A DNA stretch of 64,000 bases. It comes from Aestuariibacter sp. A3R04 (GTDB lineage: Bacteria > Pseudomonadota > Gammaproteobacteria > Enterobacterales > Alteromonadaceae). The notes beneath the pieces are model-generated. The model was given only the letters and a program-made list of their open reading frames with translations, did not search any database and was not told where the DNA came from. The position numbers and the translations under genes are program-made. Shown piece by piece: positions 43,127-52,217 of the stretch. The stretch spans positions 248,001 through 312,000 of the forward strand of contig NZ_JAHKQR010000001.1 of NCBI RefSeq assembly GCF_018860805.1, in the 5' to 3' direction. The number at the start of each line of letters is the position of its first letter. Position 1 is the first letter of the stretch.

Positions 43127-46100
43127 ATGAAACGCATTAAAACGTTATTACTATCAACAACTCTCTTGAGTATTTTTACGTTGCGCGCTGAAGTTACGTT
43201 AGAGCACCAGGTAAAAATTACTGATCTAGGGCTGCACTTCGACGGTCGGAATTTAGATTTTTCGAACGTTAGTTCGCCTGATACGGGAGAAAAGTATGAT
43301 TATTTCTTTGGACCTAATATTTCGGCGCACGGTGATGCAGTAAAGACATACAAGCACTATGTCTTTATGACGTGGTATAAGGGAGGGAAAAGCGAGAGAA
43401 ATGTTATGCTCTCACGATACAATACACTCAATGGAGAATTATCTACCATTGAATTTCCTCATCGCCACACCGGTTTCAGAGGTGACCCTCTCGTAGGCGA
43501 GTCTCACAACACAATCGGTTTGGCTGTCAGTCCAATCAATGGCACTATCCATATGGTTTTTGATATGCATGCCTATGATGACAACAACCACGGCGGCAAG
43601 TTTAAAAACGATTTTTTCCGATATTCTTACAGTGTTCCCGGCGCAGCGGAGTTACCTAAATCAGAATTTACCCTCGATAAATTTGTAAAAGATACCAGTG
43701 AGGTGAGTCAGGGCGAAGATGATTACAAGCACCTGACAATGACGGGTAACCTTGCCGATAAGAATAACTTTGCTCGCCTGACATACCCTAAATTTTTCAC
43801 TACCGTAGACGGAACCCTTTTACTTTATATGCGTTTAGGGGGCAACAATAATGGTGCTTATGTCTTTAACCGGTATGATGCTTCGAAACAAACCTGGTCC
43901 ACTTTTACAAAGTTCAACGAGAAGGATCAAAAGTCAAAAGGCCACCCTTACAACTGGGGCCTCTACGGCAATATGAAGTACGTAAACGGGAAGCTGCGCG
44001 TAGGTTTTCAGCAACGAAGCAGTGACAACTCTGATAAGTATAAATACCAAAATGGCGTTTACTATGCTTACTCTGACCATCCTGATGGATTTGGGGAATG
44101 GAAAAATCACAAGGGTGAACCAGTTACCTGGCCACTGGTAGATTCAGACGAGATAAAAGTGTTTGAACCCGGTGACTATATTACACATACGGAAGCTAAC
44201 TCTGTTTATATTGTCGGAGGATTTGACTGGACGGTTACACAGAAAGGAGACATTCACATTATTAGTAAGGTTCGCTCCACCGACACGAGACGTCCAGACT
44301 ATCAAGAAGTCTATATCCATTCATACAAGCCTGCCGGTGCCAGTGATTTCGTCATAAGTACAGATTTTACAGGCGCAGAGCAGATTTATACTGCAGGTGA
44401 CAATGTGTATATAGTTGGTCTTGAGAATGGACGTCCGTATGTAGAGAAAGCCAAAGGTGGTACAAACGATTTCGTTCGCGTTTACGAGGCAACAGACGGT
44501 CCGGTATTTGACCATGGGACACTCTACATAAAAGATGGGAAGGTTTATTACTATCTCATGGAGCGCACCTCAGGGAATGCAATGCCACTTTATCTTCAAA
44601 TAATAGATCTTGATTTGGAAAGTGAACAAAACGCACCCGTCGTCTCTTTCCCCTCTCCTTCGATGACCGTGGAACAAGGATATGAAAAATTAAGTCTCAA
44701 TATCAGTGCGCAAAGTCCGGTAGATGGAAGAAGCATTCAGTCTGTATCACTTTATATTGATGACGAATTAGTGCGTACAGACAGCACCGAGCCCTACTTG
44801 TTCGGTCATAGTGCAAAGCCTCATGAAACCGGTGCTATGGGATGGCTGGAGAGCCATGCCCCAAATCCATCGCCTCTTCTCGCTGGAAAGCATATTTTCA
44901 AAGCGGTGGCGGTAGATAGTGAAGGTGACACCGGCACCGCAATGATGCAATTAACGGTTGCGTCAAATGCGCCTATCGTGTCTTTTCCTGAGGACACATT
45001 GGAAGTAGAAGAGGGGTACGAGAAACTGAGCTTGAATATCAGTGCTGAAAGCCCCGTAAATGACAGGAGTATAACTTCGGTTACGTTGTTCATTAATGGT
45101 GAACAAGTACGAACAGATACCTCTGTTCCGTACTTGTTTGGGCATGCGTCCAAACCCCATGAAACGGGTGCAATGGGCTGGTTAGACACACATTCCCCTA
45201 ATCCTTCTCCTTTCACCGCTGGGACATATGAATTTACCGCGGTTGCCGTTGATAGTGAGGGGGAAGAGTCCGTTGCGACAATGCAGCTTGTGGTTAAAGG
45301 AGAGCCTCAACCTCCCGTGGTCACGTGGCCAAATGCAACGGTGACAGTTTATGAAGGGTATGAAAAACTCTCAATTACTATACAGGCGGAATCTCCCGTT
45401 GAAGGTAGAGAAATTCAGTCTGTGACACTTTATCGCAATGGTGAACTCGTGCGGGTTGATACGCGACCAGTGTGGAACTTTGGACATTCTTTTGCCCCCT
45501 ACGAGTTTGGTGCCATGGGGTGGCTGGACAGTCATGAGCCTAATCCGAACCCTTTAGGCATTGGAACACATACTTTTACCGCAGTTGCTAAAGACAGCTC
45601 TGGTCTTGAAGGGCGCAGTGATATGACGCTCGTCGTTCTGCCTTTGCCAGGTCCATCGGTCTCCATTAACGAAAGTGATATTTCACTGCTGACAGATTAC
45701 GAAAACCTTTCGCTCTCGGCCAACGCTGCTGCAGCATCTGACGATATTTCTATCGTGAGTTTGGCGCTCTACATTAATGATCAACTGATAAGAGAAATAT
45801 ATGAACCGCCTTTTATTTGGGGTGGTGTTGACTATCAGACGGAATTGCTGGGGCTTGCACAAGGGGAGCATATAGCCAAAGTGGTCGCGACCGACTCCAA
45901 CAACAATATGAGTGAAGCCACTGCATTTATCAATGTTGATTTGTTTGGTGATTTAAACACGGATTCTATTGTGGATAACAAAGATATCAGGCTTTTTACC
46001 GCTGCGATTCGAAATGGCGAAGAACTTGACAGTCGCTATGATTTCAACGGAGATGGCATGGTTGACAATCGCGATACCAGAGGTCTTGTTCGTTTGTGCA

Positions 46101-46129
46101 CATTCACACGTTGTCGTTCTAATCACTAA
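43127..46129 (+). CDS. PL24 ulvan lyase with Ig-like repeats and C-terminal dockerin
   Basis: A 1000-residue secreted protein. Residues 1-21 are a signal peptide. Residues about 22-495 are a PL24 propeller; His127 (ESHNTI) and His148 (DMHAYDD) keep the 21-residue spacing of the catalytic His pair I recall for Alteromonas LOR_107, with Tyr220 (RLTYPKF) and Arg236 (YMRLG) as further candidates. Three Ig-like repeats (about 501-610, 614-725, 728-838) share GYEKLSL, LFGH and GAMGWL motifs, with a fourth, diverged copy to about 938. Residues 941-1000 form a type I dockerin: two calcium loops, [12 protein letters not shown] and [12 protein letters not shown]. It is followed 9 bp later by a cohesin-like gene. 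It depolymerises ulvan endolytically. Confidence 0.92.
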   Translation: MKRIKTLLLSTTLLSIFTLRAEVTLEHQVKITDLGLHFDGRNLDFSNVSSPDTGEKYDYFFGPNISAHGDAVKTYKHYVFMTWYKGGKSERNVMLSRYNTLNGELSTIEFPHRHTGFRGDPLVGESHNTIGLAVSPINGTIHMVFDMHAYDDNNHGGKFKNDFFRYSYSVPGAAELPKSEFTLDKFVKDTSEVSQGEDDYKHLTMTGNLADKNNFARLTYPKFFTTVDGTLLLYMRLGGNNNGAYVFNRYDASKQTWSTFTKFNEKDQKSKGHPYNWGLYGNMKYVNGKLRVGFQQRSSDNSDKYKYQNGVYYAYSDHPDGFGEWKNHKGEPVTWPLVDSDEIKVFEPGDYITHTEANSVYIVGGFDWTVTQKGDIHIISKVRSTDTRRPDYQEVYIHSYKPAGASDFVISTDFTGAEQIYTAGDNVYIVGLENGRPYVEKAKGGTNDFVRVYEATDGPVFDHGTLYIKDGKVYYYLMERTSGNAMPLYLQIIDLDLESEQNAPVVSFPSPSMTVEQGYEKLSLNISAQSPVDGRSIQSVSLYIDDELVRTDSTEPYLFGHSAKPHETGAMGWLESHAPNPSPLLAGKHIFKAVAVDSEGDTGTAMMQLTVASNAPIVSFPEDTLEVEEGYEKLSLNISAESPVNDRSITSVTLFINGEQVRTDTSVPYLFGHASKPHETGAMGWLDTHSPNPSPFTAGTYEFTAVAVDSEGEESVATMQLVVKGEPQPPVVTWPNATVTVYEGYEKLSITIQAESPVEGREIQSVTLYRNGELVRVDTRPVWNFGHSFAPYEFGAMGWLDSHEPNPNPLGIGTHTFTAVAKDSSGLEGRSDMTLVVLPLPGPSVSINESDISLLTDYENLSLSANAAAASDDISIVSLALYINDQLIREIYEPPFIWGGVDYQTELLGLAQGEHIAKVVATDSNNNMSEATAFINVDLFGDLNTDSIVDNKDIRLFTAAIRNGEELDSRYDFNGDGMVDNRDTRGLVRLCTFTRCRSNH

Positions 46130-46138
46130 GGAATAATT

Positions 46139-46651
46139 ATGAAAATTAAATCGTTACTAATGTTCCTCGTTATGTTGGCGCCTTTGACTTCGCACGCTTC
46201 GCTGATCACTTTTTCTAGTGGATCGGATGTGTTTCTCCCAGGAGATACGGTAGCTCTGGAAGTAACTGTTGACGGGGCCAACCCGAATATAGATTGGCTG
46301 GAAGTCGTATGGGGATATGATCCGACGCGTTTTTCCTTCCAATCATTGGCAATAACGCAAGATGTGTTATTTAGTACCTATTATTACGATGCATTTAACA
46401 TTGACGACGAACTTATATTGCACCTCGGCCTGCTTCCCGGTTGGGCGGACGTTTTGGGAAACACCTTTACATTGGGTACTTTCAGCTTTACCGCGCTTGA
46501 AGCATCGGCCGCTCCTGCTTTAGCGCTAACTGAAGAACTGGCATTAGACATCACTGGCAAAGACATAGCCGTTACTGCCGTTACCGCGCCTGCCACTTTG
46601 ATTCTGCTGTGTTTACCTTTGGTGCTACTACTGTTCAAACGCAAGCTGTAG
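46139..46651 (+). CDS. Small cohesin-like protein with PEP-CTERM-like membrane anchor
   Basis: A 170-residue protein: signal peptide 1-20 (SHA-SL), a single cohesin-like beta-sandwich (about 21-145: FLPGDTVALEVTVDGANPNI, DWLEVVWGYDPTRFSFQSL, TLGTFSFTALEASAAPAL), and a C-terminal TAPATLILLCLPLVLLLF helix followed by KRKL. The tail resembles PEP-CTERM sorting signals in an AP variant, which exosortases process. AAGGA lies 7 bp before the ATG and the PL24 stop is 9 bp upstream, so the two are translated from one mRNA. The lyase ends in a dockerin, the natural partner of cohesins, so this protein may hold the lyase at the cell surface. A generic PEP-CTERM cell-envelope role is the alternative. 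Confidence 0.72.
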   Translation: MKIKSLLMFLVMLAPLTSHASLITFSSGSDVFLPGDTVALEVTVDGANPNIDWLEVVWGYDPTRFSFQSLAITQDVLFSTYYYDAFNIDDELILHLGLLPGWADVLGNTFTLGTFSFTALEASAAPALALTEELALDITGKDIAVTAVTAPATLILLCLPLVLLLFKRKL

Positions 46652-46657
46652 CTACAC

Positions 46658-46693
46658 AAGGCCCGTCCGATATCCGTAACGCGAACGGGCCTT
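46658..46693. terminator. Bidirectional terminator between cohesin and beta-helix genes
   Basis: Stem AAGGCCCGT (46658-46666) / ACGGGCCTT (46685-46693) with an 18-base loop between two convergent genes; followed by AAATC on plus and TGTGTAGC on minus. Confidence 0.7.
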
Positions 46694-46700
46694 AAATCAG

Positions 46701-48404
46701 TTAATTACCAAGCCTTTGTCGCTTTTGATATTCGTAGAGCGACGGTATATCGATCTTTTTATTCAGGGCCCGGAGATAGGGTGATGGGGTATAGACAACT
46801 TCAAAATTTCGGTTTCCATATATACCAATCACCCGTGCGTCAGGGCCTTCCGTTCTGCCCATAATTCTTACTGTTTCCTTATCAGTTGCACCGCTCTGCA
46901 CCATAATTTTGGAATTCCAGGTAGTGTTAAACCGCCCGTGACCTGGCTGCCAATAGCCGGCCCCTCCTCCAAACCAAAGGTCGTAATAGGGCCCTGTGTT
47001 GTCTCTATTGGCTTGAATGTGAAAGGTCATATTGTCATATAAGTTTTGATGGTTGGCCCCTGCGTGTTGATCAAGTGTTGGTTGGTTAAAACCTTCACCT
47101 CTGAGAAAGACATTCTTGGTTGCTTTAGTATTCATACTGAAAGTATGAACGGTGGGGTTGAAAATTTTTGCATCTTCAACCAAAAAGTTGTGAACGCTCC
47201 CTAGATGAACCCCATAGTGACCATGTCGTGTACCACGGCTGTGAATGTTTGAAATAGTGACGTTCGCGCTATTCTCTGACAGAATTGCGCTATCCGCGTT
47301 GTTAAAACTTACGTTGTGGATCCATCCGTTGAAAACACTGGTGACATAGATGCCATTGAAGCCCTGTTCAATGTGGTGACCATAGGCTTCACCTTCTGGA
47401 AATACAATAGATAGGTCTTTTATACCTACTTCTGCTAAGAACCCCCACGACGAAAAGTGAGCAGGGAGTTCTTCGCTAATATCGTGAAGCAGGGGCTCTC
47501 TAATTTCGATGATATTTCCACGAATCGCCTTGATCTGTGTAGGCTGCGTGACTAAAGGTCGATCGGGAAAATTCCAATGATGAGCACCGATCTCTAAATC
47601 AGTTTGTCCATATATTGCGTGCAGTAATTTACCTTTGGGTCCCTCTGTGTTGTGCCAGTCGATACGCAAAATATCGTTTTCTTTAATATTTTTTGCATTG
47701 TCTACTTTAATAAACGTTTCGCCTCTTTTCCCTTCTAATATTGTTGCAACTACCGGCGGACGGGTGTCTTCTTCTTCAAGATAAGGCACGGCTCGGGACC
47801 CTTTCTTTTGTATCCAAATAACCCCACCAGACCACGAATATTCTGAAAAAAAAGAGTCGATATATATTTCCGGATCTCTTTGCTTTTTATTGTGCAACGC
47901 TAAATATTGCCGCAGTTCATCCAAGTGTGAGGTGTTGTCAATTGTTGATAATGGCATGGGAAAATAGAGCTGTGTACCCCTGTCTCCCATACCTGCGCCA
48001 GCGATAGTGATGTTACTGCGCTCAATCTTTAAAATGTCTTTCAAGATGTACCGGCCAGGCTCGAACAAAAGTGTTACGTGTTCAGCAACAGAGTGGGCGT
48101 GTTTTAGTGCTTTCAGTACTGGGGCTGTGTCATTTTTGCCGTCATTCGGAATAGCACCAAAGTCAGAAACATTTACAATTTTGGTGCTTGCGTCAACGCC
48201 AGGCTTTTGTTCGCCAAAGTGATAACCCGCGTACGAATAGTCTGGAAAGTAAACGCTTTCACCTGACTCCCCCAATACTATCTTATCCTTTGTCTGCGCT
48301 GATACAGGGAAAGTGTTTGATGTCGAGAGTATTACGAGTAATAGCCCGATTGATTTCTTGTTGAACAGACTAAGCGATAGTCTTTTCCGACTGATATAAA
48401 GCAT
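46701..48404 (-). CDS. Secreted right-handed beta-helix protein (pectate-lyase-3-like)
   Basis: A 567-residue protein with a signal peptide (cleavage near VSA-QT, residue 37). The segment NVSDFGAIPNDGKNDTAPVL near 82-101 is the classical start of a Pectate_lyase_3 / GH28-like beta-helix, and repeated turns (NGIYVTSVFNGWIHNVSFNN, GHYGVHLGSVHNFLVEDAKI) follow. Such proteins can be polysaccharide lyases, glycosidases, epimerases or binding proteins; I cannot pick one. Its place between the dockerin lyase/cohesin pair and the permease suggests it acts on ulvan fragments. Ribosome site AGGA lies 8 bp before the ATG. It is a good candidate for an unassigned enzyme activity. Confidence 0.7.
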   Translation of the reverse strand: MLYISRKRLSLSLFNKKSIGLLLVILSTSNTFPVSAQTKDKIVLGESGESVYFPDYSYAGYHFGEQKPGVDASTKIVNVSDFGAIPNDGKNDTAPVLKALKHAHSVAEHVTLLFEPGRYILKDILKIERSNITIAGAGMGDRGTQLYFPMPLSTIDNTSHLDELRQYLALHNKKQRDPEIYIDSFFSEYSWSGGVIWIQKKGSRAVPYLEEEDTRPPVVATILEGKRGETFIKVDNAKNIKENDILRIDWHNTEGPKGKLLHAIYGQTDLEIGAHHWNFPDRPLVTQPTQIKAIRGNIIEIREPLLHDISEELPAHFSSWGFLAEVGIKDLSIVFPEGEAYGHHIEQGFNGIYVTSVFNGWIHNVSFNNADSAILSENSANVTISNIHSRGTRHGHYGVHLGSVHNFLVEDAKIFNPTVHTFSMNTKATKNVFLRGEGFNQPTLDQHAGANHQNLYDNMTFHIQANRDNTGPYYDLWFGGGAGYWQPGHGRFNTTWNSKIMVQSGATDKETVRIMGRTEGPDARVIGIYGNRNFEVVYTPSPYLRALNKKIDIPSLYEYQKRQRLGN

Positions 48405-48753
48405 GGTTAAATCCTATTTTAATATGCATTTACTTATGCATTACAGTATATTCACAATTAGTCAAAAACAACAAAAAATGGTCAGGTTGTTTTTTAGCTG
48501 GTTCATCGCCGGGAACTTCTTCAAACCATTACTCGTTAGGACCCGCCAGTTTAAACCTCGATTATGTGAAAGCAGGATTTCTGTGCTATTCCATAGCAAG
48601 CCCCCCCTCGCTTCGTAATCAACGATACACTCTGGTAACAATTTTATTGATTGAATCTAACATATAAGTCATAATCGCTCAAAAGTAATCATGTTAGCTT
48701 CCTTTTAAAGCGGCTTTGATTAATGAGCCTAGAATGAAAATAATGGAGGAAAT
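48405..48753. promoter_or_regulatory. Divergent region before the permease gene
   Basis: A 349-bp region without a gene I accept. Features: ATGCAT twice (48424-48429, 48436-48441), an inverted repeat CTAACAT (48657-48663) / ATGTTAG (48691-48697), and CAAAAGTAATCAT (48680-48692) identical to the site before GH106. GTCATAATCGCTCA (48669-48682) also resembles GTCATTATCGCTCA near 30432. These suggest a regulator shared by GH106, the receptor and the permease. Confidence 0.45.
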
Positions 48754-50463
48754 GTGTCGAGTTCAGATGAGTTTGAAACACAGCCAGTAAGTCCGAATAA
48801 ATTGCAACCGGCCAGAGCGTTCGCTGGGAGTTATGCAGGAGAGCACGTCGCCGGGACTGAATTTGTCATTGGTGCTTTGTTTGTGTCGTGGGGAGTCGGA
48901 GCCGGTGATATACTGGTAGGGCTGCTCTTGGGGAACCTATTCGCCGTTTTAACATGGGGGTTGTTAACCGCACCTATCGCCACTGATACTCGATTAACCC
49001 TGTATGCGTATTTAGAGAAAATAGCAGGCAAAGGGACCATAAAGTTATACAGCATTGTAAATGGAATTTTATTCAGCGTTTTAGCCGGAGCAATGATTAC
49101 GGTGTCTGCTTCAGCGGTTAGAATTTTAATGGATATTCCGCCTCAAGTAGACTGGTTTCCTTCAGATTTCAGATTTGTACTGGTTGCATTATTTGTGGGT
49201 GCTGTTGTGGTTTTTATGGCCGTTAAAGGGTTTAAAAAACTCGCTGCTTTTGCAGAAGTTTGCGCCCCGTGGATGATTCTGATGTTCATTGTCGGTGCGC
49301 TTTTCCTCTTACCTGCTCTGGTTACTTCTACCCCTGGTATTTCCTCTATCTCATCTTTTTCTGATTTTTACACAATCGCGAATGAATCCATATGGGTGAA
49401 AACGAGTGAAGACGTAGGCTTCTGGCATGTGGCGGCTTTTGCGTGGGTTGCAAACTTAGCGATGCATGGCGGAATGGGTGACATGACTTTACTGCGCTTT
49501 GCCCGATATTCGAACTACGGGTTCTTTTCAGCGCTGGGCATGTTTATTGGGCATTATATGGCGTGGATTTGTGCGGGAATTATGGGGGCAGGCGCTGCTA
49601 TCCTTCTCAATACGTCAATTACCAGCTTAGATCCGGGGGCCGTTGCTTATCAAGCTTTGGGTACGTGCGGAATAATCGCAGTCATTATTGCCGGATGGAC
49701 AACGTCTAACCCCACCATTTATCGCGCTGGGCTTGCATTTAGCTCTCTTAATCCGAAATGGAGCAGAGAAAAATCAACAATTGTTGTTGGCGTTGTGACC
49801 ACAATTATCGCGTGTTTCCCCTTTGTTTTTTCTCAACTGTTAGGTTTCGTAGGCATAATGGGTCTCATGATGGCCCCGGTAGGAGCCATTATTGTGGCTG
49901 AACACTGGCTATTTCCCAAAATGGGATTGACGAGATACTGGTCTTTTTACAAGGGGAATAACACCAATTTTGCAGCAATAGTTACGTGGCTCTCCGCTTT
50001 GTTGCTGAGTTATATTCTGGAGCAAACAGGGATACTTCATCTGTTCTTCCTGCTAATTCCGATTTGGATATACTCTACCGTCGCATACTGTTCACTGGCT
50101 GTAATACTGGGCGCTAAAGAAGAATATGAAGAGTCGTTCAGTGCTGAAAAAGCGGAAACAAAACGCAAAGTAGAGGAGAAGCGATATCTTGATAGCTTAA
50201 CTTCTCGGGGAAAAAACGTCTCTAAAGTCAAATCATCCCCACTTGTACTGGTTTCGTCATTTTTGGCTGTAGGCGCTTTAGTTGCTTGTTTCAGCATTGG
50301 CGTTCTAGCCTATTTCGATGGTGGGAGCAGCAATTGGCACATGCCATTGTTAGTATCAACCATTATCTACTTTGTCACAGCCTCATACGTCTATTTTTCA
50401 AAGTCAAAAGCTTCGGAGGCGATGAGTGATGAAATCGCGAGTTCTCCTGTATCCGAAAGTTAA
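48754..50463 (+). CDS. NCS1-like (cytosine-permease-type) transporter
   Basis: A 569-residue inner-membrane protein with about 12-13 transmembrane segments. The N-terminal SYAGEHVAGTEFVIGALFVS pattern and FEVCAP-like helices are those of the nucleobase:cation symporter-1 family. Residues about 455-500 form a cytoplasmic, charged segment before the last two helices. Related permeases occur in uronate-polysaccharide loci, so a sugar acid rather than a nucleobase is a reasonable substrate. The start is GTG with a perfect TGGAGGA site 3-8 bp upstream. A hairpin ends the gene before the next sulfatase. Confidence 0.75.
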   Translation: MSSSDEFETQPVSPNKLQPARAFAGSYAGEHVAGTEFVIGALFVSWGVGAGDILVGLLLGNLFAVLTWGLLTAPIATDTRLTLYAYLEKIAGKGTIKLYSIVNGILFSVLAGAMITVSASAVRILMDIPPQVDWFPSDFRFVLVALFVGAVVVFMAVKGFKKLAAFAEVCAPWMILMFIVGALFLLPALVTSTPGISSISSFSDFYTIANESIWVKTSEDVGFWHVAAFAWVANLAMHGGMGDMTLLRFARYSNYGFFSALGMFIGHYMAWICAGIMGAGAAILLNTSITSLDPGAVAYQALGTCGIIAVIIAGWTTSNPTIYRAGLAFSSLNPKWSREKSTIVVGVVTTIIACFPFVFSQLLGFVGIMGLMMAPVGAIIVAEHWLFPKMGLTRYWSFYKGNNTNFAAIVTWLSALLLSYILEQTGILHLFFLLIPIWIYSTVAYCSLAVILGAKEEYEESFSAEKAETKRKVEEKRYLDSLTSRGKNVSKVKSSPLVLVSSFLAVGALVACFSIGVLAYFDGGSSNWHMPLLVSTIIYFVTASYVYFSKSKASEAMSDEIASSPVSES

Positions 50464-50481
50464 CTTCAAGCTTGAAACTCT

Positions 50482-50504
50482 CCCCTAACTCTGTGAGTTA
50501 GGGG
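50482..50504 (+). terminator. Terminator-like hairpin after the permease gene
   Basis: Perfect 10-bp stem CCCCTAACTC (50482-50491) / GAGTTAGGGG (50495-50504) with a 3-base loop, 18 bp after the permease stop. No strong T-run follows, so termination may be partial and the next sulfatase may be transcribed by read-through. Confidence 0.65.
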
Positions 50505-50538
50505 CGATTATTTACTAGTAAAGAAAGGGACGATAGTA

Positions 50539-51987
50539 ATGAAACGTCAGTTTTCCTTAAGCTTTTCTCTAACAATTCTGCTTCTAATATTTTGTTTTGA
50601 AGCTGCTGCGCACGACAAAAAGAACGGAATATCTGCCGGCAGTCGCCCAAATATTCTATTCATTCTGGCTGATGATCATCGCTGGGATTTGCTGGGCCGC
50701 GAGTCTTCGTTAATCCAAACGCCGAATCTCGACGCTCTCGCTGATGAAGGCGTGGTATTCAAAAATGCATTTGTGACCACCCCCATTTGTGCGTCAAGTC
50801 GAATTAGTATTCTTACCGGACTCACGGAAAGAACCCATGACTATACCTTCGGGCGTCCCGCAACGGGTGAGCAGGAATCTGCAAATATGTATCCAGCATT
50901 GCTTAAGAACGCAGGGTACAAAACGGGGTTTGTCGGCAAGTACGAGATAAAAATGTCAGGCGACGACAGTGAACGTTTTGACTACTTTAAACCGCTACTT
51001 CAATCAAAAACTAACGAGTGGAAAGGGGAGCAGATACCACAAACCTACTATATTGAAAATATAGCAGCAGCGTTTATCAAAGAGGCTGCAAACAGCCAGC
51101 AACCTTGGGCTCTGGCTGTTAACTTCTGGAACCCTCATGCCCATGATTCTGACACAGTGGATCAGTTCCATTACCCTCCAGAATTTGAACAATGGTATTC
51201 AGAAACAGAAATTCCTCCCGCGAATGTGTCTGATGATGAAACCTTTGAGGCCTTGCCTGATTTTCTCAAATCATCTATGGGTAGAAAACGTTGGCAGTAT
51301 CGCTTTGCTTCGCCTGAGATGTATCAACGAATGGTCAAACGTCACTATCGTGCAATTAGCAGTGTAGATAAAGCTGTTGGATCGTTAAAGCAGCTTCTCG
51401 GGTCACTGGGATTGGATGACAATACCATAATCATATACACCGGCGACAACGGCTATGCGTTGAATGAGAGGCAGTTAGCAGGAAAATGGTTTGGCTGGGA
51501 AGAAGACCTCAGGGTTCCCCTCATAATAAAAGATCCCCGGAACCGGAATCAAAAAGAAGTCACTGAAATGGCGCTTAATATTGACATCGCGCCTACTATT
51601 TTGGATTTTGCAGGTGTAGATATACCAGAGACTTACCAAGGCCAGAGTTTGCTGCCATTGCTAGGAGCCTCGTATCCCGAAGGTTGGCGTACGGAATTCT
51701 TTTTTGAGCACATGTATCAGCCTAAACGAGCCCCAATACCTCCCATGTTTGGCGTTAGGACGAAACAGTGGAAGTTTGTCAACTTTTATAAAAATGATTA
51801 CCTCCAGCTTTATGATCTGGAGAAAGATCCTTTGGAGAAAAACAACCTTGCCTATAATGAGAAGTATCGCTACCTGACAAAAGCACTGAACGAACGGGCA
51901 TATGAGTATATTAGCCAGTATGAAGATGCGCGAAGCGCAGAGGTCAAAGCAAGAGCAAACTTCGTAAACAGTTACACCCCCCATTAA
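50539..51987 (+). CDS. S1-type sulfatase with CASSR motif
   Basis: A 482-residue secreted sulfatase with signal peptide to about AAA-HD (residue 24). Metal site FILADDHRWDLLGRE (41-55). The formylglycine cysteine is Cys84 in CASSR, in which Ser replaces the usual Pro or Ala two positions on. YTGDNGYALNERQLAGKWFG continues the active site. Ribosome site AAAGGGA lies about 9 bp upstream. It is 75 bp after the permease gene and 230 bp before kdgK, so it is probably separate from the kdg operon. Confidence 0.92.
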   Translation: MKRQFSLSFSLTILLLIFCFEAAAHDKKNGISAGSRPNILFILADDHRWDLLGRESSLIQTPNLDALADEGVVFKNAFVTTPICASSRISILTGLTERTHDYTFGRPATGEQESANMYPALLKNAGYKTGFVGKYEIKMSGDDSERFDYFKPLLQSKTNEWKGEQIPQTYYIENIAAAFIKEAANSQQPWALAVNFWNPHAHDSDTVDQFHYPPEFEQWYSETEIPPANVSDDETFEALPDFLKSSMGRKRWQYRFASPEMYQRMVKRHYRAISSVDKAVGSLKQLLGSLGLDDNTIIIYTGDNGYALNERQLAGKWFGWEEDLRVPLIIKDPRNRNQKEVTEMALNIDIAPTILDFAGVDIPETYQGQSLLPLLGASYPEGWRTEFFFEHMYQPKRAPIPPMFGVRTKQWKFVNFYKNDYLQLYDLEKDPLEKNNLAYNEKYRYLTKALNERAYEYISQYEDARSAEVKARANFVNSYTPH

Positions 51988-52126
51988 TCACGTCTTAACG
52001 AGTTACTCACGGCATTGAGTCCTCACTCACTGTCGTGAGTCGTGTCGCCTGCGATTCTCCTCCGGATATACATTCTCTTTTGCATGATTGGTTATGATTG
52101 TTGATGATTTCAAATTGTTCATATAC

Positions 52127-52152
52127 AATCATTTTACAATTGTTAAATGATT
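52127..52152. promoter_or_regulatory. 26-bp near-perfect palindrome, candidate operator of the kdgK operon
   Basis: The 26 bases at 52127-52152 read the same on both strands except at one symmetric pair (positions 9 and 18); the outer arms are AATCATTT / AAATGATT and the centre is ACAATTGT. It lies 65 bp before the kdgK start. The preceding ATACAATCATTT (52123-52134) is also found before rhaEW (60293-60303). Confidence 0.6.
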
Positions 52153-52217
52153 TCTTATGAGTGGGATAGAGTGGAAGCGGTAACTGAGAGGAAGCTAAAA
52201 AGCAAAGGAGCAGAAGG

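Noticed and set aside
44821..45216. 131-codon minus-strand frame over the Ig-like repeats
   Set aside because: Repeats on the plus strand create open complementary frames; plus-strand motifs are clearly protein-like.
44631..45650. Direct repeats with about 340-bp period, first considered as a possible tandem DNA repeat or CRISPR-like array
   Set aside because: They are in frame and encode Ig-like modules of the PL24 lyase, with divergence typical of protein repeats; no CRISPR structure is present anywhere in the window.
48403..48618. 71-codon plus-strand frame before the permease gene
   Set aside because: Overlaps the start of the beta-helix gene and lacks coding features.
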